This document shows, piece by piece, positions 1-7,209 of a stretch of DNA of 64,000 nucleotides (its first letter is position 1; every line of letters begins with the position of its first letter). Where the stretch lies: assembly GCA_017409205.1 (NCBI GenBank), contig JAFQTF010000031.1, positions 1-64,000 of the forward strand. Reading direction: 5' to 3'. Under the pieces are notes generated by a model. It was not told the DNA's origin. It ran no database searches and saw only the letters and a program-made list of their open reading frames with translations. The position numbers and the translations under genes are program-made. This DNA comes from Oscillospiraceae bacterium (GTDB lineage Bacteria; Bacillota; Clostridia; Oscillospirales; Oscillospiraceae).

Positions 1-735
1 AAGCCCGACAACGGCGTCGGCGCCAACAACACCTACAAGCTGCGCTCCGAAGAGGATGTCCAGTGGTTCATCAATACCAAGGACAACAACATCTACATCA
101 TGGAAGAGTTCGTCAACGGCTACGTTCAGACCTATGACGGCATCGTGGACTCCCAGGGCAATATGCTGTTTGAGTCCGGCAACATCACCCCTCACTCCCT
201 GATGGACATCGTCAACACTGCTGGTGACTCTGTGTACTATCTGGTCAAGGAGCTGCCCGAGAAGATCCGTCAGGCAGGTCTGGCCACCGTCAAGGCCTTC
301 GGCGTAAAGTCCCGCTTTATCCATCTGGAGTTCTTCGTCCTGAACGAGGACCAGGAGGGTCTGGGCAAGAAGGGCGACGTCCTCGGTCTGGAAGTCAACA
401 TGCGCCCCGCCGGCGGCTTCACCCCCGAGATGTACAACTACTCTCAGGAAACCGACGTCTACAAGATCTGGGCTGACATGATCGCCTTCGACTATAACAC
501 CAAGTCCATCGGTAATTCCCACTACTGCGCCTTCTTCGGCCGCCGCGACGGCAAGCCCTACAAGCTGGATGACTACGAAGTCATGATGAAGTACGGCGAC
601 AAGATGGTCATGTGGGGCCGTATCCCCGAGGCTCTGTCCGGTGCCATGGCTAACCAGATGTACGTTGCCAACTTCGACACCGAAGAGGAAATGATGGAGT
701 TCTACGCCGATCTGGCAGCCACCTACGAGGGCTAA
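1..735 (+). CDS. ATP-grasp domain protein, 3' part (5' end outside window)
   Basis: The frame is open from base 1 and ends at TAA 733-735, so about 244 C-terminal residues are visible. A Lys-Pro with a following glycine loop (KPDNGVGANN) resembles the nucleotide-binding loop of ATP-grasp ligases. The pair HLEFFV and GLEVNMRPAGG (Glu...Glu-x-Asn) fits the Mg-ATP site of that fold. The family includes carbamoyl-phosphate-synthase-like, biotin-carboxylase-like and peptide-forming ligases. Nothing visible fixes the substrate, so the exact reaction is left open. It is followed directly by a strong terminator and stands apart from the opposite-strand genes. Confidence 0.75.
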   Translation, partial: KPDNGVGANNTYKLRSEEDVQWFINTKDNNIYIMEEFVNGYVQTYDGIVDSQGNMLFESGNITPHSLMDIVNTAGDSVYYLVKELPEKIRQAGLATVKAFGVKSRFIHLEFFVLNEDQEGLGKKGDVLGLEVNMRPAGGFTPEMYNYSQETDVYKIWADMIAFDYNTKSIGNSHYCAFFGRRDGKPYKLDDYEVMMKYGDKMVMWGRIPEALSGAMANQMYVANFDTEEEMMEFYADLAATYEG

Positions 736-754
736 TTTCCTTACAACATGAATT

Positions 755-785
755 AAGCGCCGGGAGCGATCCCGGCGCTTTTTTT
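755..785 (+). terminator. Rho-independent terminator of the ATP-grasp gene
   Basis: An 11-bp GC-rich stem (AAGCGCCGGGA / TCCCGGCGCTT, loop GCGA) is followed by a run of T. It lies 20 bases past the stop codon and reaches the convergent gene end at 784. Confidence 0.9.
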
Positions 786-1662
786 ATACTGTTCTGTTGG
801 ATGACGCTTCCTTTGAGAAGCCCTCCGGATACCGTTTCTTCAGCTTGTCAATGTTGCCCCGGAGGATATCCTCCAGCGACATGCCCAGTGCATGGGCCGT
901 TTCCGCCAGATACCAGGCAATGTCTCCCAGTTCATCGGCCAGCTTCTTTTTATCCAGAGCATGGCCCTGGTGGAGATGTTTTTTCACAATATCAATGGCT
1001 TCGCCGGATTCTCCGCACAGGCCCATAACGCCGTTGATGAGAATATCCTGCCTGCTTAAGGACGGATTCAGGGTAGTCATGGCCAGCTTCTGATAGGCAT
1101 TGGCCGTCAGTTCCTGCCGATTTTCATTCCGGATCTCATACACCTCAGCATCATGGAGAATGTTATGCTTGTAATATTTTCCCTTTTCTGTGCCAATGTG
1201 GGTCATACCCGCCTTGCGCATCACAGCGCCGGAGGCAGGATTCTCCGCCATGTGATCCACAATGATGCGACTGATTTCCAGCTCCTCAAAGGCAAAGGCA
1301 ATGACTGCCCTCAGGGTCTCGGTACCGTAGCCCTGATTCCAGTAGTCGCAGCCCAGCATATAGGCAAAGCTGCAGGTGTCGGTTTCCTCGTCAAAGCGCA
1401 GCAGCTCAATAACGCCGATGAGACTGTCATCCGCCTTCAGGGCGATGCCCCAGCGGTAGCAGCGGCCTTCCTCATACCGGCGCAGGGTTTTTTCAATGCT
1501 CTGAAGACTTTCTCCAATGTCCTGATGGGGATCAAACAGCAGATAGCGGCACACATCTCCGTCACCGAAGAGACGCTCATAATATTCCTGAATATCCTCC
1601 ATCCGGATGTCCCGGAGAATCAGACGTTCCGTCTCGATTGTATGAAATGCAGCGTAGTGCAT
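784..1662 (-). CDS. GNAT acetyltransferase fused to MazG-like NTP pyrophosphohydrolase
   Basis: 292 aa, ATG at 1662 behind AGGAGGAGATCAAT. Residues about 8-178 are a RimJ/RimL-type GNAT domain: it opens with TERLILRDI and carries the acetyl-CoA loop NQGYGTE near residue 109. Residues about 188-285 look like an all-alpha MazG/dUTPase-type domain, with metal-binding GESGEAIDIV (E218, E221) and DELGDIAWYL (E244, D247). GNAT proteins of this class acetylate amines such as N-terminal amino groups. MazG-like domains hydrolyse aberrant (d)NTPs to monophosphates. The gene lies 15 bases after ogt and is probably co-transcribed. Both domains look intact. The fusion is what I see; a joint role in damage response is inference. 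Confidence 0.85.
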   Translation of the reverse strand: MHYAAFHTIETERLILRDIRMEDIQEYYERLFGDGDVCRYLLFDPHQDIGESLQSIEKTLRRYEEGRCYRWGIALKADDSLIGVIELLRFDEETDTCSFAYMLGCDYWNQGYGTETLRAVIAFAFEELEISRIIVDHMAENPASGAVMRKAGMTHIGTEKGKYYKHNILHDAEVYEIRNENRQELTANAYQKLAMTTLNPSLSRQDILINGVMGLCGESGEAIDIVKKHLHQGHALDKKKLADELGDIAWYLAETAHALGMSLEDILRGNIDKLKKRYPEGFSKEASSNRTV

Positions 1663-1677
1663 ATTGATCTCCTCCTG

Positions 1678-2139
1678 TTATGTTCTTTCGTGATCCAGCA
1701 GCCATTGTTTCCTGTGAATGCCGCTGGCATAGCCTGTGAGACTTCCTCCTGCCCCGATAACCCGATGACAGGGAATGATGATGGCGATGGGATTTCGGCT
1801 CACCGCCTGTCCCACAGCCTGAGCAAACATTTTCTCTTTCCCCATCTGTCGCGCTGCCATGGATGCAACCTCTCCATAGGTTCTGATCTCCCCGAAGGGG
1901 ATCTCCAGCAGCAGATTCCATACCAGTCTCTGGAATGCGGTTCCCCGGGGGGCCATTAGAAAATCGGGCATGCAGTGCTGGCCGCGGAAGTAGTTATCCA
2001 GCCAATGCTTCACCTGAGTAAAATCGTAACACTCTGCTTCCGGCACATCCGGCTGAAAAAAGGAAAGTGCAGTCAGCACCCCCGCCTCCCCTGAAAGCCA
2101 CAGTGTACCCATGGGTGAATCATATTTATCAATTTGCAT
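1678..2139 (-). CDS. ogt: Methylated-DNA--protein-cysteine methyltransferase
   Basis: 153 aa, ATG preceded by AGGAGGAGGGGGATC. The active-site block IIPCHRVIGAGG is near residue 120, with Cys as the alkyl acceptor. It is followed by LTGYASG and the helix-turn-helix block FGEIRTYGEVA before it. The protein removes O6-alkyl groups from guanine in a suicide reaction. Length and motif order are normal for Ogt. The promoter at 2174-2202 faces away from that of the DUF3737 gene. The following gene, 15 bases on, carries a nucleotide-pool cleaning domain, so the pair reads as a small DNA/nucleotide damage operon. Confidence 0.95.
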   Translation of the reverse strand: MQIDKYDSPMGTLWLSGEAGVLTALSFFQPDVPEAECYDFTQVKHWLDNYFRGQHCMPDFLMAPRGTAFQRLVWNLLLEIPFGEIRTYGEVASMAARQMGKEKMFAQAVGQAVSRNPIAIIIPCHRVIGAGGSLTGYASGIHRKQWLLDHERT

Positions 2140-2173
2140 GATCCCCCTCCTCCTCTTTTGTGAATTTATGCCT

Positions 2174-2202
2174 ATTATATCCCCTTTTTTACAGAAAGTC
2201 TA
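2174..2202 (-). promoter_or_regulatory. Sigma-A-type promoter for ogt
   Basis: On the minus strand TAGACT is followed by a 17-bp spacer and a perfect TATAAT, 35 bases before the ogt start codon. Confidence 0.65.
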
Positions 2203-2215
2203 TACATTTTCCATC

Positions 2216-2244
2216 TTGAATTCTAATTTTCACTGCGCTATAAT
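2216..2244 (+). promoter_or_regulatory. Sigma-A-type promoter for the DUF3737 gene
   Basis: TTGAAT, a 17-bp spacer and TATAAT, 47 bases before the start at 2291. The RBS AAGGAGATTC follows. It is back to back with the ogt promoter. Confidence 0.75.
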
Positions 2245-2290
2245 GTGGACGTTTTAGCCTATCAGCTTCATTTAAGGAGATTCAATAAAC

Positions 2291-3136
2291 ATGAGACAAA
2301 CATTCGAGGGCATGATCTATGACGAAGAACGGGCCCTTTACAATCTGACCGGCGCAAACCTTTGCGACTGTGTCTTTGCAGGCCCCGCCGATGGGGAATC
2401 TGCACTGAAGGAGTGCCGGGATATCCGGCTGGAAAATTGCAGCTTCTCTCTGCGTTATCCTCTGTGGCATACACAGAATTTTGAAATGACGGACTCCCGG
2501 ATGGATGAAAATACCCGTGCCCCCATCTGGTACAGTGAAAACGGCAGGATTGTTGATTCCGATCTGAATGGCATCAAGGCAGTGCGGGAATGTAAAAACA
2601 TTACCATCCGCGACTGCAGCATCTGCTCTCCGGAATTCGGCTGGAAGTGCGATGGCATCACTATGACGGACAGCAAAATCCAGTCTGAATATCTGTTTCT
2701 GGACAGCCGGAATGTGACTCTTGACCATGTGGAAATGAAGGGAAAATACTCCTTCCAGTATATGGAAAACCTGACCATCCGAAACTGTTTTCTCAATACC
2801 AAGGATGCTTTCTGGCACAGCAAAAACGTCACCGTGACGGATAGTGTCCTCCGGGGAGAATACCTGGGCTGGTTCTCTGAAAACCTGACTCTTATCGGCT
2901 GCAAGATCATTGGTACCCAGCCCCTGTGCTACTGCCGCAATCTGAAGCTTCAGGACTGCATCATGGAAGATACCGATCTGGCTTTTGAGTATTCTGACGT
3001 AGAAGCCACCATCGTGGGTCATGTGGATTCCATCAAGAATCCCCGTTCCGGCGAGATCATCGCCGAATCCGTAGGCGAAATCATTATGGAAGACGCTGTC
3101 ATGGAATGTACCGGCAACGTCATCACAAAGCAATAA
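2291..3136 (+). CDS. DUF3737 family right-handed repeat protein
   Basis: 281 aa, start ATG with AAGGAGATTCAATAAAC upstream. From residue about 10 to 240 the chain is a series of short strands with recurring N/D-C and T-x-x-D/N-C steps (LENCSF, TIRDCSI, TIRNCFL, TLIGCKI, KLQDCIM). This is the pattern of a pectate-lyase or pentapeptide-like beta-helix. The N-terminal ALYNLTGANLCDCVFAGPADGESALKECRDI region is typical of DUF3737. No signal peptide is visible, so it is probably cytoplasmic. The biochemical role of the family is not established, and no catalytic residues can be named. It is alone on its transcript. Confidence 0.8.
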   Translation: MRQTFEGMIYDEERALYNLTGANLCDCVFAGPADGESALKECRDIRLENCSFSLRYPLWHTQNFEMTDSRMDENTRAPIWYSENGRIVDSDLNGIKAVRECKNITIRDCSICSPEFGWKCDGITMTDSKIQSEYLFLDSRNVTLDHVEMKGKYSFQYMENLTIRNCFLNTKDAFWHSKNVTVTDSVLRGEYLGWFSENLTLIGCKIIGTQPLCYCRNLKLQDCIMEDTDLAFEYSDVEATIVGHVDSIKNPRSGEIIAESVGEIIMEDAVMECTGNVITKQ

Positions 3137-3141
3137 TCGCA

Positions 3142-3168
3142 GGCCGTCCGGGTTCCGGGCGGCTTTCC
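3142..3168 (+). terminator. Probable terminator of the DUF3737 gene
   Basis: A 9-bp stem GCCGTCCGG/CCGGGCGGC (one G-U pair) is followed by a short T run, just past the stop codon. Confidence 0.5.
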
Positions 3169-3174
3169 CATTGT

Positions 3175-3203
3175 TTGACTTTTTCCTCCCGTTTGGGTAT
3201 AAT
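3175..3203 (+). promoter_or_regulatory. Promoter of the Nudix gene
   Basis: TTGACT, 17-bp spacer, TATAAT, 21 bases before the start codon. Confidence 0.8.
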
Positions 3204-3224
3204 CAGAAAAAAGGAGGTTATACC

Positions 3225-3845
3225 ATGGATCACAATGCGCAATGGCTGCAATGGGCCGTGGAGCTGCAGGCTCTGGCACAGGCAGGATTGACCTACGGAA
3301 AAGATGTATATGACCGGGAACGATACCTGCGAATCCGTGACATCGCTGCGCAGATGCTTGCCGCGAAATCCGGACTTTCCATGGACACCGTAAAAAACCT
3401 TTTCTGCTCCGAGGCGGGCTATCAGACCCCAAAGCTGGATACCAGAGCCGCCATTTTTCAGGATGAAAAGATCCTGCTGGTACACGAAAATGACGGCAGC
3501 TGGTGTCTCCCCGGAGGCTGGTGTGATGTGAACATTTCCGCCGCAGAAAACGTGGTGAAGGAAGTAAAGGAGGAAGCCGGTCTGGATGTGACAGCAGATC
3601 TGGTCATCGCCGTACAGGATCGGGAAAAACATAACCGGCCTGTCTACGCCAACAAAATCTGCAAGATCTTTTTCCTGTGTACTGCCACCGGCGGCAGCTT
3701 TCAGCCAAATTCCGAAACCACAGAAAGCCGGTATTTCAGTCCGGATGCTCTGCCCAATCTGGCCACAGCAAAAGTCACCGAAGAGCAGATTAAAATGTGC
3801 TTTGAGGCATACCGGGCAAAGCACTGGAAAACCCTGTTTGATTAA
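3225..3845 (+). CDS. Nudix hydrolase with extra N-terminal domain
   Basis: 206 aa. The ATG at 3225 is chosen because AAAAAGGAGGTTATACC stands before it; an in-frame upstream ATG lies inside the promoter. Residues about 5-60 match the helical N-terminal extension found on some Nudix ADP-sugar or nucleoside-diphosphate hydrolases. Residues 70-200 hold the Nudix box: GGWCDVNISAAENVVKEVKE then EAG, i.e. Gx5Ex7REUxEExGU with Lys-Glu in place of Arg-Glu. It probably cleaves a nucleoside diphosphate linked to X in the cytoplasm; substrate unknown. It is a single-gene transcript running toward tRNA-Asp. Confidence 0.9.
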   Translation: MDHNAQWLQWAVELQALAQAGLTYGKDVYDRERYLRIRDIAAQMLAAKSGLSMDTVKNLFCSEAGYQTPKLDTRAAIFQDEKILLVHENDGSWCLPGGWCDVNISAAENVVKEVKEEAGLDVTADLVIAVQDREKHNRPVYANKICKIFFLCTATGGSFQPNSETTESRYFSPDALPNLATAKVTEEQIKMCFEAYRAKHWKTLFD

Positions 3846-3920
3846 TATTGCAGCGCGGCGAAAGGGATATCCTGCCGGATACCCCTTTCCAAAAAATTTT
3901 TAATTTTTCGCAATTTCCTC

Positions 3921-3949
3921 TTTACAAATCCAAAATCACATGCTATAAT
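3921..3949 (+). promoter_or_regulatory. Promoter of tRNA-Asp
   Basis: TTTACA, 17-bp spacer, TATAAT, 12 bases before the tRNA 5' end. Confidence 0.8.
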
Positions 3950-3961
3950 ACATCGTGTTCT

Positions 3962-4038
3962 GGCCCTGTGGTGCAGTCGGTTAGCACGCCAGCCTGTCAC
4001 GCTGGAGGTCGACGGTTCGAGTCCGTTCGGGGTCGCCA
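3962..4038 (+). tRNA. tRNA-Asp (anticodon GTC)
   Basis: 77 nt including an encoded CCA. The acceptor GGCCCTG pairs with CGGGGTC (with G-U pairs). The anticodon stem CCAGC/GCTGG encloses CTGTCAC with GTC at 3996-3998. The T arm is GACGG-TTCGAGT-CCGTT. It has its own promoter and terminator. Confidence 0.97.
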
Positions 4039-4041
4039 AAA
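4018..4041 (+). repeat. tRNA-Asp 3' end, copy 1 of a 24-bp direct repeat
   Basis: The 24 bases from the T loop through CCAAAA recur exactly at 4172-4195. Duplicated tRNA 3' ends are the usual footprint of tyrosine-recombinase integration at tRNA genes, or of loss of a tandem tRNA copy. Confidence 0.85.
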
Positions 4042-4044
4042 AGT

Positions 4045-4079
4045 AAAACCCATTCCTTTCGGAATGGGTTTTATTTTTT
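4045..4079 (+). terminator. Terminator of tRNA-Asp
   Basis: A 12-bp stem AAAACCCATTCC/GGAATGGGTTTT with loop TTTC is followed by ATTTTTT. Confidence 0.9.
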
Positions 4080-4171
4080 GCTTCCCACGATAAGGACTCG
4101 AACAATTCAATTCGACATGCCGGTGGCATGTCGATCGTTTCCGGCTCGAGGGAATCGACTCCTTAATAGAC

Positions 4172-4195
4172 CGAGTCCGTTCGGGGTCGCCAAAA
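4172..4195 (+). repeat. tRNA-Asp 3' end, copy 2 of the 24-bp direct repeat
   Basis: Exact copy of 4018-4041, lacking the upstream two thirds of a tRNA, so it is not a gene. The spacing between copies is only 154 bp; no integrase lies between them. Confidence 0.85.
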
Positions 4196-4235
4196 GAAAA
4201 GCTCTTCCATCCGGAAGGGCTTTTCTTTTTTACTT
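4195..4235 (+). terminator. Second terminator hairpin, after the tRNA fragment
   Basis: GCTCTTCC/GGAAGGGC stem flanked by AAAAGAAAA and TTTTCTTTTTTA. It is equivalent in position to the tRNA-Asp terminator but different in sequence. Confidence 0.75.
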
Positions 4236-4304
4236 TTTTTGAGAATGGACTCGAACAATTCGGGATCGACAAAACAAATAGATATCCCATCTATATTACG
4301 CATA

Positions 4305-4331
4305 ACCGCCTCTCCGATTCAGAGAGGCGGT
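4305..4331 (-). terminator. Hairpin downstream of the metal-GTPase operon
   Basis: 10-bp perfect stem ACCGCCTCTC/GAGAGGCGGT just past the stop codon at 4337. It lacks a T tract on the minus strand, so termination is uncertain; it could also stabilise the 3' end. Confidence 0.45.
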
Positions 4332-4336
4332 CAGAT

Positions 4337-4909
4337 TTATATCCGGTAATTCCCCTGATTCCGAAGATCCGGGATCTCATAAGGGCAGTATTTTCTCACA
4401 GCCTCCAGCAACGCCTCGCTGTGGTCCAGGCAGAGAATGTTCCGATAACGGAAAACACTCAGGGTCTTCCAGCGGCCAAAGGAATCCTTCTTCTCACCTG
4501 CTTTCACAAGGCAGAGAATCGGATAATTTCTCACTTCCGTTCCCCTGCTGGGATAGCAGATGCAAATCTGCTGAAAATCCCCCCAGCTGTATTCCCGAGG
4601 GGATTCCAAGGGATACTTCACAGAAATCCCCTGAGCAGAAAAGGTGAATTGCGCCAGAGCCACCTGCACAGACATAACGCCATACGCTGTCAGAACTGCA
4701 CCCATGGCAAACGCCCACAGAGCACCTTCCACCATAGTTATAAGCATCCAGATGCCTAAGATACATAAGCCAGGCCCTGTAATAATGGCAAAGATCAGCG
4801 TAAACTTCAGAAAACCCTCCGGCAGTTCACCCGGCCAACGCTCCAGTCGGTTACGATGCCAGATACGCATATCAAAAAGTGCATACATCCGGCTCTGCAG
4901 GCTCAGCAC
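4337..4909 (-). CDS. Small membrane protein, PH-like, unknown function
   Basis: Up to 190 aa from GTG at 4909. Alternative ATGs at 4888 and 4870 are possible, the last lying one base after the stop of the gene before; no start has a good RBS, so the N terminus is unsure. Two membrane segments (near residues 34-56 and 62-86) are followed by a soluble beta-rich half containing YSWGDFQQICIC, a pattern seen in bacterial PH-like domains. I do not recognise a specific family. It overlaps or abuts the GTPase-YcgQ-like gene and is probably translated from the same transcript. Confidence 0.6.
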   Translation of the reverse strand: MLSLQSRMYALFDMRIWHRNRLERWPGELPEGFLKFTLIFAIITGPGLCILGIWMLITMVEGALWAFAMGAVLTAYGVMSVQVALAQFTFSAQGISVKYPLESPREYSWGDFQQICICYPSRGTEVRNYPILCLVKAGEKKDSFGRWKTLSVFRYRNILCLDHSEALLEAVRKYCPYEIPDLRNQGNYRI

Positions 4910-5816
4910 CCTTGGTAACCTGAACAGCAGTCAGCACGGGACCCATTTCGCCCTTGTACAGAGGATGCTTTTCTGCAGTAACCTTGGCTGTCACCACCAC
5001 CCAGGAGCGGGATTCCAGGCTCCGGGCCTGAGCATAACGACAGGGAATACCACAGAACTCGATATCGTCCGCACAGCAGGTCATGACGAAGCGGCCGGGA
5101 GCGAAGATTCCATCCTTCTGGCGACGGAGCATAGCAACCTGAGCCTTGAAACAGACCGTCTTACCATCGTACTTTTTGGGCTCCTCAGTCACATCCCGGT
5201 ACCACAAAGCGTAGTCCTCATCGTTGATGCAGATGATTTCCGAATTGATGTCAAAGGGCAGCGGATCTTCGATATCATCGAACTGAGTGGTTCCATCGGT
5301 GTAATCGTAAAGAATATCGATCCGCCGGGAAGCGGCTCTTGCCAGCTTATGGAAAGGCATGATGTCCTGACCTGGAGTCAGACGGTTGAAAACCACCATC
5401 TGAGCGCCTACCAGTTTGTCCATCACCAGGTTTCGCATATTGTTGTTAAAAGCCATGATGGTGGTAGAATCGGCAAACATAACCTCCTGTGCCACCACCC
5501 ATTCTTCCGGAAAGCGCATATACAGGTCGCCCACCTGCTGCATGCCGTTCAGCTCCATAACAATGCGTTCGGCGCAGTATTTCTTCTGCAGGGCAGCCAA
5601 CTGCTTTGTCGTGACTGTCTGCTGATCCAGCACTTCCAACCAGACGTTTTTCGCAGGATAGGTGGAGAAATCATATTCCTCCTCACCCTCCTCAAAGGCG
5701 ATCAGCAACGTCCGCTCGCCATCATTGAAGCGGGGATCTTCCAACGTCTCCTGGATAAATTTTGTCTTACCGGAATCCAGGAAACCGGTAAAGGAATAAA
5801 CCGGGATCTGCTGCAT
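4872..5816 (-). CDS. G3E-type GTPase with C-terminal YcgQ-like (DUF1980) domain
   Basis: 314 aa. Residues about 5-190 have a P-loop GFLDSGKTKF and overall G3E/CobW layout, but no CxCC metal motif. Residues about 200-300 contain RFVMTCCADD, close to the signature of the YcgQ/DUF1980 subunit of YcgQR-type permeases, within an OB-like stretch. G3E GTPases deliver metals to enzymes; YcgQR-type proteins are linked to metal-stress regulons in Firmicutes. It starts three bases after the His-rich GTPase ends, so the two are co-expressed. The name of the second domain rests on one motif and should be tested by structure prediction. Confidence 0.75.
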   Translation of the reverse strand: MQQIPVYSFTGFLDSGKTKFIQETLEDPRFNDGERTLLIAFEEGEEEYDFSTYPAKNVWLEVLDQQTVTTKQLAALQKKYCAERIVMELNGMQQVGDLYMRFPEEWVVAQEVMFADSTTIMAFNNNMRNLVMDKLVGAQMVVFNRLTPGQDIMPFHKLARAASRRIDILYDYTDGTTQFDDIEDPLPFDINSEIICINDEDYALWYRDVTEEPKKYDGKTVCFKAQVAMLRRQKDGIFAPGRFVMTCCADDIEFCGIPCRYAQARSLESRSWVVVTAKVTAEKHPLYKGEMGPVLTAVQVTKGAEPAEPDVCTF

Positions 5817-5819
5817 GAC

Positions 5820-7058
5820 TTACACCCCAAACAGGGCTGCAATGCCCTTCTCATCCAGTTTGGAACCAATCACGCAGAGCTTACCGGTGATATCGGCGCC
5901 GCCCAGACGGACATTCTCTTCACCGGGAACAAAATCGAAGTGGATCCAGCTGCCATCAGCAGCGGGAACAATACCCTTGGCTCTCAGAACCATGCCGTAC
6001 TTGCCGGAATCCAGTTCCTGCAGCGCAGAATTGACAGAGTCCACAGTAAACTTCTTTGCAGTCTCCACGCCCCAGGAGGTGAACACTTCGTCGGCATGAT
6101 GGTGATGATGTTCATGATCATGGCAGCCACAGCCGCAGTGTTCACCGTGATCGTGGTGATGGTCATGATGGTGGTGCTCGTGCTCGTGATGATGGCAGCA
6201 ATGACCATCCTCGTGATGGTGGTCGTGGTCATGGCAGCAATGGCCATCCTCATGATGGTGGTCGTGGTCATGGCAGCAATGGCCGTCCTCATGGTGGTGA
6301 TGGTCGTGGTCATGGCAGCAATGGCCATCTTCATGATGATGGTCGTGGTCATGATGATCGTGGTCATGATGGTGCTCATGGCAACCGCAGGTGCAGTGCT
6401 CATCATGTGCATGGTGGTGATGATGTTCATGCTCAGCATGGAGTTTTGCCATCTCCGCTGCAAGGGTAGACTGACCTTCCATGGCGGACACCAGCTGTGC
6501 GCCCGTCAGCTGACCCCAGGGCGTTGTGACAATGGTAGCCTTATCATTGTGCTCCCGCAGCATCGCCACAGCAGCATCCAGCTTTGCCTGAGGAACAGAA
6601 TCGGTACGGGAGAGAATGATGGTGGATGCAGTCTCAATCTGGTTGTTGTAGAACTCACCAAAATTCTTCATGTAGACCTTAACCTTGCCGGCATCCACAA
6701 CAGCAACTGTGTAACCAAGGGTCACATCTTCGTTAGTGACCTTATTAACGGCACCGATAACATCGGACAGCTTGCCAACACCGGAGGGTTCAATAACGAT
6801 ACGGTCAGGATTGTACTGGTCAATGACCTGAGTCAGGGCCTTGCCGAAGTCACCCACCAGAGAGCAGCAGATGCAGCCGGAGTTCATTTCGGTAATATTG
6901 ATGCCAGCATCCTGAAGGAAGCCACCATCAATGCCGATCTCACCGAACTCATTTTCAATGAGGACCAGCTTCTGACCGGCATAGCCTTCCTGAATCATCT
7001 TCTTGATCAGCGTGGTCTTACCGGCTCCAAGGAAGCCGGAATAGATATCAATTTTCAT
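5820..7058 (-). CDS. CobW/ZNG1-type metallochaperone GTPase with giant His/Cys tract
   Basis: 412 aa. It opens with the Walker A GFLGAGKTT (residues 8-16), then EFGEIGID and the metal-binding CxCC as GCICCSL (Cys62, 64, 65), the hallmark of the G3E COG0523 family. Residues about 205-325 are almost only His, Asp, Glu, Cys and Gly, including four tandem units of about 14 residues built on HEDGHCCHDHDHH. The C-terminal CobW domain follows. The family inserts or buffers Zn, Ni or Co; the tract should bind many metal ions. Start ATG is preceded by AAAATTAATT with no clear RBS. Zinc supply is the likely role, by inference. Confidence 0.9.
   Translation of the reverse strand: MKIDIYSGFLGAGKTTLIKKMIQEGYAGQKLVLIENEFGEIGIDGGFLQDAGINITEMNSGCICCSLVGDFGKALTQVIDQYNPDRIVIEPSGVGKLSDVIGAVNKVTNEDVTLGYTVAVVDAGKVKVYMKNFGEFYNNQIETASTIILSRTDSVPQAKLDAAVAMLREHNDKATIVTTPWGQLTGAQLVSAMEGQSTLAAEMAKLHAEHEHHHHHAHDEHCTCGCHEHHHDHDHHDHDHHHEDGHCCHDHDHHHHEDGHCCHDHDHHHEDGHCCHDHDHHHEDGHCCHHHEHEHHHHDHHHDHGEHCGCGCHDHEHHHHHADEVFTSWGVETAKKFTVDSVNSALQELDSGKYGMVLRAKGIVPAADGSWIHFDFVPGEENVRLGGADITGKLCVIGSKLDEKGIAALFGV
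6190..6355 (-). repeat. In-gene tandem repeat (about 42 bp units) coding His/Cys motifs
   Basis: Four near-identical units, recognisable by CATGGCAGCAATG recurring on the plus strand, encode the GHCCHDHDHH motif. In-frame units suggest expansion and contraction by slippage or recombination. Confidence 0.85.
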
Positions 7059-7150
7059 AATTAATTTCGCCTACACTTTCTTTTGATAAAATGGATTCTT
7101 ACATATTATCTTAACCTTATTATTATAGCACATTTGTCAACAGAAAACCA

Positions 7151-7184
7151 CAAAAAATAAAACCGCAGAGAAGTTCTGCGGTTT
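7151..7184 (-). terminator. Terminator of the pilus operon
   Basis: 10-bp stem AAACCGCAGA/TCTGCGGTTT followed on the minus strand by TTATTTTTTG. It lies 25 bases past the last sortase gene. Confidence 0.85.
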
Positions 7185-7209
7185 AATTTCATGGAAATAA
7201 TCAAGCGAC

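Larger units (their letters stand above)
4085..4305. other. Non-coding stretch with degenerate tRNA-Asp unit and dyad
   Basis: No gene is seen here. The segment GGACTCGAACAATTC occurs at about 4094 and again at about 4246, each time downstream of a tRNA 3' end plus terminator. The region therefore reads as two tandem units of [tRNA 3' end - hairpin - GGACTCGAACAATTC]. GGACTCGAAC is itself the complement of part of the T arm. The first unit is followed by an inverted repeat CGACATGCC/GGCATGTCG at about 4113-4133. Confidence 0.6.

Noticed and set aside
4172..4235. Second tRNA gene
   Set aside because: Only the 3' arm is present; no D arm, anticodon arm or matching 5' acceptor strand.
6190..6355. 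CRISPR-like regular repeat
   Set aside because: Units are contiguous, in frame and coding for His/Cys motifs, with no unique spacers and no cas genes.
4644..7064. Long open frame on the plus strand opposite the metal GTPase genes
   Set aside because: It is antisense to two proteins with clear Walker and CxCC motifs; its Met/Val-rich tract is simply the complement of the His codons. No RBS or recognisable domain.
7059..7150. Zur-type operator ahead of the metal GTPase operon
   Set aside because: A TTGACA and a TATAAT occur in the leader but are only 7 bases apart, and no convincing Zur palindrome is visible.
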